Made by a program: the position numbers and the translations under genes. A stretch of 64,000 nt of DNA from UMGS1387 sp045539625. Its GTDB lineage: Bacteria > Bacillota > Clostridia > Oscillospirales > CAG-382. The stretch spans positions 1-64,000 of the forward strand of contig JAZQFS010000028.1 in the NCBI GenBank assembly GCA_045539625.1, written 5' to 3'. Below are positions 24,358-32,227 of the stretch, in pieces. The notes beneath the pieces are model-generated. The model was not told the DNA's origin, ran no database searches, and worked only from the letters and a program-made list of their open reading frames with translations. The number at the start of each line of letters is the position of its first letter. Within the stretch, counting starts at the first letter, position 1.

Positions 24358-25353
24358 TTGGCAAAGCAGTCGGGACAAAAGCTTAAGCTTTTACATTTAA
24401 ACAAGTATTTTTTGGAAAACACGGACGAGAATCATACCTCGTCTATGAATGATATAATTGCATATCTTGAAAGTATTGGCATTTCTGCTGAAAGAAAGAG
24501 CCTTTATGACGATTTTGAACAGCTTCGCTCATTTGGTACGGAAATAATGTCTGAAAAAACCAAGGACGGCACAGGATATTACGTGGCAGACAGACTTTTT
24601 CAGGTATCGGAGCTTAAATTGCTTGTTGATGCGGTGCAGGTGGCGAAGTTTATCACCGATAAAAAATCCCGTGAGCTTATGCGCAAGCTTGAAAGCCTCT
24701 GCAGTACCCATGAGGCGGCGGAGCTTTCCCGTCAGATAACCATCAACGGCAGAATAAAGAGTATGAATGAAAGCATCTACTACAATGTTGACAAAATCCA
24801 TACTGCTATAGCAGGAAATAAGCCCATTAAATTTAAATATTTTGACTACAACGAAAACAAGGAGAGAGTGCTTCGCCACGACGGAGAGACGTACAATGTC
24901 AGCCCGTATGTGCTCAATTGGGACGATGAAAACTACTATCTCATCGCCTTTGACCACAAGGACAAGATGATAAAGCACTACAGAGTTGACAAAATGATCG
25001 AAATTTCTCTTTGTGACGGCATAAGGCTGGGTAAAAGGGAGTTTGAAGAAAAGGACGTGTCAATGTATTCGGGAAAGGTCTTCAATATGTTTGGCGGCAA
25101 GTCAAGCAAGGTGTGTCTGGAATTTGACAAATCGCTGTGCGGAGTGGTAATTGATCGCTTTGGTAAGGACGTGTTTATGAGGCAAAGCGACAATGAGGGA
25201 AAGGTTTATGTTTACTGCGATGTTGTTGTAAGCCCCAACTTTTTCGGCTGGCTGTTTTCCTTCGGAGACAAGGTGAGAATTGAGACGCCTGCCCAAATCA
25301 AAGATGAGTTCAAGGACTATTGTAAAAAGGTTATGGAACATTACGGTGAATAA
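24358..25353 (+). CDS. WYL-domain transcriptional regulator
   Basis: A 331-residue regulator with an N-terminal helix-turn-helix segment (HTSSMNDIIAYLESIGISAERKS is its core region) and a WYL ligand-sensing domain (residues about 145-235), where NVSPYVLNWDDENYYLIAF and IKHYRVDKM match the family. A WCX-like C-terminal extension follows. The start is TTG at 24358, with AAGAGGG seven to nine bases upstream. Transcribed alone and closed by a terminator. WYL proteins often sense nucleic-acid ligands in DNA-damage or defence settings, but no defence genes are nearby, so the target is unknown. Confidence 0.8.
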   Translation: MAKQSGQKLKLLHLNKYFLENTDENHTSSMNDIIAYLESIGISAERKSLYDDFEQLRSFGTEIMSEKTKDGTGYYVADRLFQVSELKLLVDAVQVAKFITDKKSRELMRKLESLCSTHEAAELSRQITINGRIKSMNESIYYNVDKIHTAIAGNKPIKFKYFDYNENKERVLRHDGETYNVSPYVLNWDDENYYLIAFDHKDKMIKHYRVDKMIEISLCDGIRLGKREFEEKDVSMYSGKVFNMFGGKSSKVCLEFDKSLCGVVIDRFGKDVFMRQSDNEGKVYVYCDVVVSPNFFGWLFSFGDKVRIETPAQIKDEFKDYCKKVMEHYGE

Positions 25354-25359
25354 AAAACT

Positions 25360-25389
25360 GCTCCTCTGCTTATTTTGCAGAGGAGCTTT
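25360..25389 (+). terminator. Terminator after the WYL regulator
   Basis: GCTCCTCTGC-TTATTTT-GCAGAGGAGC forms a perfect 10-bp stem, followed by TTTGCTG. It is six bases past the stop codon. The U-tail is short. Confidence 0.8.
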
Positions 25390-25444
25390 GCTGTATTTTG
25401 TAAGAAAAATCCGATGAATGACACTTGTATTAACTCAAAACCAA

Positions 25445-25480
25445 TAAAAACACCCTTGCACCGTTGTTTGGTACAAGGGT
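25445..25480 (-). terminator. Terminator after the SDR gene
   Basis: Minus strand ACCCTTGTACC and GGTGCAAGGGT pair around a 7-base loop, followed by GTTTTTATTGG. It ends the isomerase/SDR transcription unit 27 bases past the SDR stop codon. Confidence 0.8.
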
Positions 25481-25506
25481 AAGATGTTTTTGCAAAGAGA
25501 TGAGGA

Positions 25507-26373
25507 TTATACTCCCGAATAAGCAGCGAAACCGCCGTCAACGGGAATAACTACACCGTTAACAAAGCCTGAAGCCTGTTCGTTGAGAAGAAACTGAAGT
25601 GCACCGTCAAGGTCTTCGGGCACACCGAAACGTCCCATAGGAGTGTGTGAGAGGATTTTGTCTGCACGTGCAGAGGGTGTTCCGTCGGGATTGAAGAGAA
25701 GTGCACGGTTCTGATTTGTGCAGAAGAAGCCGGGAGCTATGGCGTTAACACGGATACCAACCTTTGAAAAGTGAACTGCAAGCCACTGTGTAAAGTTGGA
25801 AACTGCGGCTTTTGCACCGCTGTATGCGGGGATTCTTGTAAGAGGACGGAAAGCATTCATGGAAGAAACGTTGATGATGCTTGTGCCTGTCTTCTTAGCC
25901 ATATCCTTGGCAAAAACCTGTGTGGGGATAAGTGTTCCCAGGAAGTTAAGATTGAAAACAAAGGAAATTCCGTCGGGATCAAGGTCAAAGAATGTCTTGA
26001 TGCCCGATTCTTCTGCGATGTTTTCAAGGTCGCCTTCTTCAAGATAGTCCTTGGAGGTTGAGCCTTTGGGATTGTTTCCGCCTGCACCGTTGATAAGAAT
26101 GTCGCAGGAGCCCAGCTTTGCATCGATTTCCGCCTTTGCTTCTTCCATGCAAGCCTTATCAAGCACGTTGGCTTTAACTGCAATTGCTACGCCGCCGTCA
26201 GCGATGATTTCGTCTGCAACCTTCTGAGCTGCTTCAACGTTAAGGTCAAGAACGGCAACCTTTGCGTTGCACGCTGCTGCTGTCTTAGCAAAACCGGAGC
26301 AAAGAACTCCGCCTGCGCCTGTTACTACTACTACCTTGCCGCCAAGGTCAAGGTTGAAAGGTAAATTTTTCAT
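25507..26373 (-). CDS. SDR-family oxidoreductase, fructuronate reductase (UxuB/YjmF)-like
   Basis: A 288-residue short-chain dehydrogenase. The nucleotide-binding motif VTGAGGVLCSGFA is at about residue 17, NGAG at about 95, and the catalytic Ser in NVSSMN and Tyr-x3-Lys in AYSGAKAAVS follow. The C-terminal part (ILSHTPMGRFGVPEDL and GVVIPVDGGFAAYSGV) closely matches the SDR-type D-mannonate oxidoreductases of Firmicutes, which reduce fructuronate to mannonate with NADH. It follows the sugar isomerase gene on the same strand with a 58-base gap, supporting a role in sugar-acid breakdown. No uxaC or uxuA is adjacent, so the substrate is an inference. Confidence 0.75.
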   Translation of the reverse strand: MKNLPFNLDLGGKVVVVTGAGGVLCSGFAKTAAACNAKVAVLDLNVEAAQKVADEIIADGGVAIAVKANVLDKACMEEAKAEIDAKLGSCDILINGAGGNNPKGSTSKDYLEEGDLENIAEESGIKTFFDLDPDGISFVFNLNFLGTLIPTQVFAKDMAKKTGTSIINVSSMNAFRPLTRIPAYSGAKAAVSNFTQWLAVHFSKVGIRVNAIAPGFFCTNQNRALLFNPDGTPSARADKILSHTPMGRFGVPEDLDGALQFLLNEQASGFVNGVVIPVDGGFAAYSGV

Positions 26374-26431
26374 AGTCTTTCTCTTTTCTATAGATATTTA
26401 AGTGTTTTGTGTTGTTTAGTAATAAAGGGAC

Positions 26432-27250
26432 TTACCAGCCGAGAGACTTGAGGTAATCACGGCTCATCTTAGCGGCTTCCAAACAAGGAATGTCGTAGGT
26501 GTTGTCCTGTTCAACGATAACGTATTCAGCGCCGCTTTCAACGGCTGCCTCGAGGATTGCGGGGAAGTCCTGCTTACCGCTTCCTACGGGACGGAATTCA
26601 AATTTTGAGGAATCTTCCATCTTGGCTGCATCTGTGCCAATAAGAGCATACATATTTTCGCTCTTGGAGCCTACGAAGTCCTTGAGGTGAACAACGGGGC
26701 ATCTGCCTGCGTATTTTCTGATGTACTGAGCGGGAACTTCACCGCCGATGTTTACCCAGCAGGTGTCAAGCTCTGTCTGAAGATTTTCCACAGCTGTGTT
26801 GGAATACATATAGTCAAGACCGTATTCGCCGCTTTCAAGCTTAACAAATTCGAAGTCGTGGTTGTGGTAAAGGAGCGTAATTCCGTTATTGTGGCAAAGA
26901 GCACCGAATACGTTTATGCAGTTGAGAACCATATCAAAGCCTGCATCGCCGGGACGCATACCGTCTGCAAGGTAAGGAACAGCCATATACTTGCAACCGA
27001 TGGTTTTGTATGTATCGATTATGCCCTGAGGGTCTTTAAGCATCTCGACAAAGGGAACGTGTGCGCAAACTGCCTTGAGGCCTGCCTTGTCAAGCTCTGC
27101 GCGGAACTGCTCGCCTGTAAGTCCGAAAAGACCTGCGGGTTCTACATAATCATAGCCTGCATTTTTAACTGCAGCAAGTGTTGCGGGAACACTCTTTTCC
27201 ATTTCGCTTCTTACTGTGTACAGCTGAAGTCCTACGGGTAATGTTTTCAT
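26432..27250 (-). CDS. Sugar phosphate isomerase/epimerase (AP endonuclease 2 TIM barrel)
   Basis: A 272-residue xylose-isomerase-like TIM-barrel protein (IolE/IolH/YcjR type). It opens MKTLPVGLQLYTVRSEM, and the metal-site segments LLYHNHDFEF, ELDTCWVNIGG, VVHLKDF and the terminal YVIVEQDNTYD are all of the family. The ATG at 27250 is preceded by AAGGAGA. The longer in-frame start lacks a binding site. Paired with the SDR downstream. The two probably act in one carbohydrate or inositol/uronate degradation route. A TGC-TATACT extended -10 lies upstream on this strand near 27310. Substrate unknown. Confidence 0.75.
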   Translation of the reverse strand: MKTLPVGLQLYTVRSEMEKSVPATLAAVKNAGYDYVEPAGLFGLTGEQFRAELDKAGLKAVCAHVPFVEMLKDPQGIIDTYKTIGCKYMAVPYLADGMRPGDAGFDMVLNCINVFGALCHNNGITLLYHNHDFEFVKLESGEYGLDYMYSNTAVENLQTELDTCWVNIGGEVPAQYIRKYAGRCPVVHLKDFVGSKSENMYALIGTDAAKMEDSSKFEFRPVGSGKQDFPAILEAAVESGAEYVIVEQDNTYDIPCLEAAKMSRDYLKSLGW

Positions 27251-27446
27251 ATTAATGTCTCCTTGTGTATCCCCCGTTTTCGGAGGTTTATTTTTATGCA
27301 CCTTAAGTATAGCACATTTATCGGGGAATGTTTTAATTGTTCGTAAATTTTGCAATAAACATTGGGTAACAACGTTTGATTATTAACAAACTTTAGATAT
27401 TAATGGCTGTCGAATATGACGAAAAGGTAAACATTCCTGTCAATAC

Positions 27447-27475
27447 TTGATTTGTTCACTTGATATATATATAAT
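27447..27475 (+). promoter_or_regulatory. Promoter of the M23/G5 peptidase gene
   Basis: TTGATT (27447-27452), a 17-base spacer and TATAAT (27470-27475), 62 bases before the translation start. It opens the long run of plus-strand genes. Confidence 0.75.
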
Positions 27476-27537
27476 GTAAGTTGAATATATATACAATCGA
27501 AGTATTGTGTCTACTTGTGCGGAAAGGAGGTTATGCT

Positions 27538-29502
27538 TTGGCTGAGGAAATCAAGCAGATTGATAATGACGGCACGAATGACGGCGATGAAACAAATGTT
27601 CTAAAAGATGGATTGAATGTTTCACGTGAAACATTTCCCAAAGCTGATGGCGGTCAAGCTTTCTCAAATCGTTTGAAAAGCAAAAAAAGCAGACCGCCTG
27701 CCGATGACAGCAGACGCCTTGAAAAACAGCTTGAACGCAAGGAAAAGGGAGACGGAATGAGGCGTGTCGGCGGAATTGCCGATAATAACCCGTATGATTT
27801 TGATAATCCCGGCGTAAAGGAGCTGTACAGAAGCTTCAGGGGTAACGGACTGTCAAGGCTTGAAAGCTTGTATAATGCGGTTTATCTGCGTTGCAGTGAT
27901 AATTACTATTCGTCAGGCGTGGGCGTCAAACGAAAATACGAAAACATATACCTTCATCCAATGTCGTGGTTTTCAAACGCAACAACCATGTGGAGGCATA
28001 ATAAGTGGTCGGTGGCGTTGAAGCTGCTGGAAGTTCCCGTTTCACTGAGTAAGGCAAAGCGAAAGGCGGCGACGGCACTTAAGACGGCAGGAGCAAATCT
28101 TGCAAAGGGCGCTGAATCGTCGGGAAAAGTGGGGAAAAGTGCGGCGAGTCTTGCCACGGTTATGGTGTTGTGTGCTACAGCAGCAGTTGGTGTGTATTGG
28201 TGGAATGAGGCTTCGTCGGATATGACAAAGCTTCCGGTACTAAAGCTGTATATTGACGGCGAGCACGTTGGAAATGTGCAGACCATTGATGAGGTGGCGG
28301 CGGCGAAGCGTACGGTTGAAAGCTCTATTTCCATGAGCCTTGGTCTGAATTACGCAATGGAGTGTACATTTGACTATGAGGCGTCAAGGGCTGAAAAGGC
28401 AGATGTTCTCAACGAAGCAAAGCTGAACAAGGTGCTTCACGAAGCGGCGCACGAGGAAATGGTGCTGGGATATTGCCTGTATAAAGGTGATTTGCCTGTA
28501 TGTGCCGTTGAGGATAAGAGGCTGCTTGACTACTGCCTGAACGAAAGCATAAAGCTGCGGTTTCCTGAGCTTATGGCTGACGACAATGTACAGAACATCG
28601 GATATAAGGACTTTATTATACGTCAGGGCGCTTTTCCAAAGTCGCTGTTTGTTGATGCGACATCGCTGAGAGCGTTGCTGTCTCTTCCGCCTATAGATGA
28701 AAACGGAACTGCGGATAAAACGGTTGAAAACCCCAATCTTTACGTAGATAATGCGCTTATCACCGATGGGTATGCTTCGGGAATGTCAAGCGATGTCAGC
28801 GGATATGACAATCTTCCGTCTGCTTTGACAGTTACGATGGAAGCAGTTGTTACAAGAACTGAGGCAGTAACCGAGATTCTCCCCTATGATACCGAATACA
28901 TTTACGATGAAACGCTTCCCGAAGGTCTGACGTCCTCTGTCAGCTCGGGACGTAACGGCGTACGTAAGGCAACGTATTCTGTTGAATACACCGACGGCAA
29001 AGAAACATCACGGCGTCTCTTGGGCGAGGAAATTATTGATGAGCCTGTAAAAGCCGTTAAAAAGCTTGGTACAAGACCGTTGACGGAGGAAGAAAAACAG
29101 TATAAGTCCACGGGAACGTACATTTATCCCAGTCAGGGCGAGATTTCAAGCTCCTTTGGCTGGAGACGTCTCGGCGGTCACAATGAGTTCCATAAGGGAC
29201 TTGATATGAGAAGCGATAAAGGCCTGGATTTGATAGCTTCTGACGGAGGTACTGTTATTCAGGCGAGGGACCGAGGCGACGGCTACGGAAAATGTATTCT
29301 CATTCAGCACGACGACGGAACGATTACTCGTTATGCTCACTGTTCTGAGCTGTTGGTTGCGGAAATGCAAAAGGTTAAGCAAGGACAGCTGATAGCTAAA
29401 ATGGGATCGACCGGATATGTGACGGGCGTGCATATTCACTTTGAGATTATAAAAGACGGCAAGGTTGTAAATCCCATGGATTACCTTGGTGCACGAAAAT
29501 GA
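27538..29502 (+). CDS. Membrane-anchored G5/M23 peptidoglycan peptidase
   Basis: A 654-residue envelope protein. Parts in order: a charged, low-complexity cytoplasmic N-terminus of about 200 residues, one transmembrane helix (LATVMVLCATAAVGVYW), an extracytoplasmic region, a G5 domain (VVTRTEAVTEILPYDTEYIY through EEIIDEPVKAVKKLGTRP) and a C-terminal M23 metallopeptidase. Zinc ligands are in HKGLDMR (His-x3-Asp) and VHIHFEI (His-x-His). The TTG at 27538 follows AAAGGAGG by seven bases. A perfect parS site lies in the N-terminal coding region, encoding Asn27-Val-Ser-Arg-Glu-Thr32. Probably a cell-wall hydrolase; the long cytoplasmic part is unusual for the class. Confidence 0.8.
   Translation: MAEEIKQIDNDGTNDGDETNVLKDGLNVSRETFPKADGGQAFSNRLKSKKSRPPADDSRRLEKQLERKEKGDGMRRVGGIADNNPYDFDNPGVKELYRSFRGNGLSRLESLYNAVYLRCSDNYYSSGVGVKRKYENIYLHPMSWFSNATTMWRHNKWSVALKLLEVPVSLSKAKRKAATALKTAGANLAKGAESSGKVGKSAASLATVMVLCATAAVGVYWWNEASSDMTKLPVLKLYIDGEHVGNVQTIDEVAAAKRTVESSISMSLGLNYAMECTFDYEASRAEKADVLNEAKLNKVLHEAAHEEMVLGYCLYKGDLPVCAVEDKRLLDYCLNESIKLRFPELMADDNVQNIGYKDFIIRQGAFPKSLFVDATSLRALLSLPPIDENGTADKTVENPNLYVDNALITDGYASGMSSDVSGYDNLPSALTVTMEAVVTRTEAVTEILPYDTEYIYDETLPEGLTSSVSSGRNGVRKATYSVEYTDGKETSRRLLGEEIIDEPVKAVKKLGTRPLTEEEKQYKSTGTYIYPSQGEISSSFGWRRLGGHNEFHKGLDMRSDKGLDLIASDGGTVIQARDRGDGYGKCILIQHDDGTITRYAHCSELLVAEMQKVKQGQLIAKMGSTGYVTGVHIHFEIIKDGKVVNPMDYLGARK
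27616..27635. promoter_or_regulatory. parS centromere site 1
   Basis: AATGTTTCACGTGAAACATT is a perfect 20-bp palindrome containing the consensus parS TGTTTCACGTGAAACA bound by ParB/Spo0J. It lies within the coding sequence of the G5/M23 peptidase. parS sites cluster around oriC in most bacteria. Confidence 0.92.
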
Positions 29503-29572
29503 AATAAAAGTTATACAATTGCATACAATATATTATTAATAAAACTATTATACTTAAGAAAGGATTTTTAAC

Positions 29573-30397
29573 ATGAAAAAGAATATTTTTGCCGCAATTC
29601 TTGCGGGACTTGTAATATGCACAGCGGTTGCGTGCTCCAAGACAACAACCGAAAACAACGATGATTCGCACGGTAATAACACAGAGGTCTCTCAGCTTTC
29701 CGAAAAGCCTCAGTTTCAGATGCTTGTAAAGGATTATCCTATTTCGGTGACAGATAAGAATGATGAGGGGCTTGTTTATGTATCGGGAACTGTTCGTAAA
29801 GCTTCTGTTGTTGCTCAGAGCAGAGAGTTTTCAGATATAACCAAGAACATTAACAGCGTTCTTCTTTCTGCTTATAACAGAAACAAGACAAGCGGTGACG
29901 AAATTCTCGATATTGTATCCGAAGCCTTTACAACCGAGGGCTTTGACGTGTCAACTGCCATGTTCCCTTGGTCTATCGACACAAACTATGAACTTGTCAA
30001 TAACAACGGAACTGTTGTGACGGTGAAGGAAACGGTTGATTATTTCGCAGGAGGTCCTCATCACACAGTTAGCACTTACTACTACAATTTTGACTGCGCC
30101 GACGGTAAGCATCTTACTCAGATTCTGTATACAGAGGGCGATGATGCTCAGAGAGATGCCGCAGATGAGCTTATATATAATAAATTGAAGGAAAAGTACG
30201 GAGAAGATGTGATCAATTACGATTATATTCAGTCTTCTTTTGTTGAAGCGGCTGTTGATACTTGGTATTTTACAGAAAACGGTATCAACGTTTACTTCAA
30301 TCAGTATGAAATCGCACCTTATGCGGCAGGCGACTTTGAAATTGAAATTACAAAAGCTGAGCTTCCCGAAGCTGCACTTAAGTATTTTGAAGGCTAA
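29573..30397 (+). CDS. Lipoprotein with DUF4163/DUF3298 (RsiV-like) domains
   Basis: A 274-residue lipoprotein with signal peptide and lipobox (CTAVACSK, acylated Cys at about residue 21). Residues about 55-150 resemble DUF4163, and the C-terminal half, around YFAGGPHHTVSTYYYNFD and NGINVYFNQYEIAPYAAGDFEI, is a clear DUF3298 domain as in RsiV and PdaC. RsiV binds lysozyme through this fold, but here there is no anti-sigma part. Starts at ATG 29573 after AAGAAAGGA. ruvA follows three bases after its stop, though a functional link is doubtful. Likely an extracytoplasmic glycan-binding protein. Confidence 0.75.
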   Translation: MKKNIFAAILAGLVICTAVACSKTTTENNDDSHGNNTEVSQLSEKPQFQMLVKDYPISVTDKNDEGLVYVSGTVRKASVVAQSREFSDITKNINSVLLSAYNRNKTSGDEILDIVSEAFTTEGFDVSTAMFPWSIDTNYELVNNNGTVVTVKETVDYFAGGPHHTVSTYYYNFDCADGKHLTQILYTEGDDAQRDAADELIYNKLKEKYGEDVINYDYIQSSFVEAAVDTWYFTENGINVYFNQYEIAPYAAGDFEIEITKAELPEAALKYFEG

Positions 30398-30400
30398 AAT

Positions 30401-31048
30401 ATGATTTATTATCTTAACGGAAAACTGGCGGAGCTTACACGCCAGTATGCAGTGGTCGATTGCGGCGGTGTAGGCTACAGTGCAATGATAACGGCGGCAA
30501 CATATGAAAAGCTTGTTTCTGACGGGGCATTTCTTCCCGGCGGAGAGACTGCGGATATAAAGGTTAAGCTTTTTACCTCGGTTAAACTGAGAGATGAGAG
30601 CGTATTTGATGTGTACGGCTTCTATTCCCGTAAAGAAAGCGTGATGTTTTCCTTACTTCAGACTGTTTCGGGTGTGGGACCTAAGGCGGCACTTGCCATT
30701 CTTTCGGTTATTACTCCCGATGAAGTGTGTGCGGCGATACGTCAGGACGATATACGCCTTATTTCAAAGGCGCAGGGCGTGGGACAAAAGGCAGCTCAGA
30801 AAATCTGCATAGACCTGAAGAACAAGATTGATGCCTTTGTGCTTGAATTTGGTTATGACGGCGAGGAAAATGTTTCACGTGAAACAATTGCCATGACCGT
30901 TGAAAATGATACCGAAAACCATAAGCTTGCCCTTGAGGCTTTGGTGAATCTGGGTTATACAAAGGCTCAGGCGCAGAAAGCACTGTCAAAGGCTGAGGGC
31001 AATACTGTTGAAGAGCTTATCAGGACTTCCCTGTCTCAGCTATTCTAA
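30401..31048 (+). CDS. ruvA: Holliday junction DNA helicase subunit RuvA
   Basis: RuvA (215 aa) binds four-way junctions and loads RuvB. The N-terminal OB domain starts MIYYLNGKLAELTRQYAVVDCGGVGY. Domain II has two helix-hairpin-helix motifs, SGVGPKAALAIL and QGVGQKAAQKI, and domain III ends KALSKAEGNTVEELIRTSL. A perfect parS sequence lies in the gene and encodes Asn157-Val-Ser-Arg-Glu-Thr162, exactly in the flexible linker between domains II and III, where sequence constraint is weak. ruvB follows 21 bases downstream. Confidence 0.96.
   Translation: MIYYLNGKLAELTRQYAVVDCGGVGYSAMITAATYEKLVSDGAFLPGGETADIKVKLFTSVKLRDESVFDVYGFYSRKESVMFSLLQTVSGVGPKAALAILSVITPDEVCAAIRQDDIRLISKAQGVGQKAAQKICIDLKNKIDAFVLEFGYDGEENVSRETIAMTVENDTENHKLALEALVNLGYTKAQAQKALSKAEGNTVEELIRTSLSQLF
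30871..30886. promoter_or_regulatory. parS centromere site 2
   Basis: TGTTTCACGTGAAACA, a perfect 16-bp parS palindrome, lies inside ruvA in the codons for the domain II-III linker. It is read in the same frame as site 1, 3.2 kb away, giving the same peptide NVSRET. Confidence 0.92.
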
Positions 31049-31069
31049 CGGAATTTTCAGAGGATATTT

Positions 31070-32173
31070 ATGATTAAAAGCAGTAGAAATAACGATAACG
31101 AACAGGAATATGATTTCGAAAGCAGAATTGTAAGTGCAAGAACCTGCGAAGAAGACGAGCGTGAGACCGAGGTTTCGCTGCGTCCCAAAACTCTCGGTGA
31201 GTATGTAGGACAGGAAAAGGTCAAGGAAAAGCTGTCTATTTCAATGGAAGCGGCTAAAATGAGAGGCGACAGCCTTGACCATATTTTGCTTCACGGACCG
31301 CCCGGCTTGGGTAAAACCACTCTTGCGGCGATAATTGCGTCGGAAATGGGCGTAGATATACGCATTACGTCAGGACCTGCCATTGAAAAGCAGGGAGATC
31401 TTGCGGCTCTTCTTACCAATCTGAAGCAGGGTGATATACTGTTTATCGATGAAATTCACCGCCTCTCAAGGCAGGTAGAAGAAATTCTCTACCCTGCTAT
31501 GGAGGACTATAACCTTGATATTATTATGGGTAAAGGTCCGTCTGCAAGAAGTATTCGACTTCCCTTGCCTGCGTTTACGCTGATTGGTGCTACTACAAGG
31601 GCAGGACAGCTAACGTCTCCCCTTCGTGACAGATTCGGTAACCTTTACAGGCTTGAAATGTATACCGACGAGGAGCTGTGCGATATTGTGGTCAGAAGTG
31701 CTGAGCTTCTCGGCATTAATGCAAAGCCTGACGGTGCGTTTGAAATAGCCCGCCGTTCCAGAGGTACTCCGAGAATAGCTAACCGTCTGCTTAAACGTGT
31801 TCGTGACTATGCTCAGGTGCGAGGCGACGGTGTTATAACCAAGGATATTGCGTCCAAGGCACTTAATATGCTTGAAATTGACGACCTCGGTCTTGATAAC
31901 ACCGACAGACGTATGCTGGAAGCCATTATTGACTTTTTTGACGGAGGCCCCGTGGGACTTGAAACCCTTGCGGCAACCATCGGCGAAGAAGCAATAACGC
32001 TTGAAGATGTGTATGAGCCGTACCTTATGCAGCTTGGTTTTCTTAACAGAACTCCTCGAGGCAGAATGGCTACAAGACGTGCTTATGAGCACTTAGGACG
32101 TCAGTATACCGAGGGAAAAAAAGGTATGCCTTCAGGTGACGGAGGTCAGGAGTCCATTTTCGGTAATATATAA
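31070..32173 (+). CDS. ruvB: Holliday junction branch migration ATPase RuvB
   Basis: RuvB (367 aa) is the hexameric AAA+ motor of branch migration. It has the Walker A GPPGLGKTTLAA, Walker B LFIDEIHRLS, sensor 1 IGATTRAGQLTSPLRDRFG and the C-terminal winged-helix ending TPRGRMATRRAYEHLG. An N-terminal extension of about 20 polar residues precedes SLRPKTLGEYVGQEKVKE. It directly follows ruvA with AGAGGA before the ATG. The C-terminal 20 residues are a glycine-rich tail. ruvC is not in the window. Confidence 0.97.
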   Translation: MIKSSRNNDNEQEYDFESRIVSARTCEEDERETEVSLRPKTLGEYVGQEKVKEKLSISMEAAKMRGDSLDHILLHGPPGLGKTTLAAIIASEMGVDIRITSGPAIEKQGDLAALLTNLKQGDILFIDEIHRLSRQVEEILYPAMEDYNLDIIMGKGPSARSIRLPLPAFTLIGATTRAGQLTSPLRDRFGNLYRLEMYTDEELCDIVVRSAELLGINAKPDGAFEIARRSRGTPRIANRLLKRVRDYAQVRGDGVITKDIASKALNMLEIDDLGLDNTDRRMLEAIIDFFDGGPVGLETLAATIGEEAITLEDVYEPYLMQLGFLNRTPRGRMATRRAYEHLGRQYTEGKKGMPSGDGGQESIFGNI

Positions 32174-32227
32174 TAATGAAGGAAAATTCATAAAACGGGC
32201 ATAATTTCAGCCCTAAAGGAATAATAA

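Noticed and set aside
24358..25353. Defence island marked by the WYL regulator
   Set aside because: No restriction, CRISPR, retron, toxin-antitoxin or nuclease genes lie nearby; the neighbours are sporulation and sugar genes.
27251..27480. oriC at the strand-switch point
   Set aside because: The region is AT-rich and contains a promoter, but no TTATCCACA-like boxes were found on either strand.
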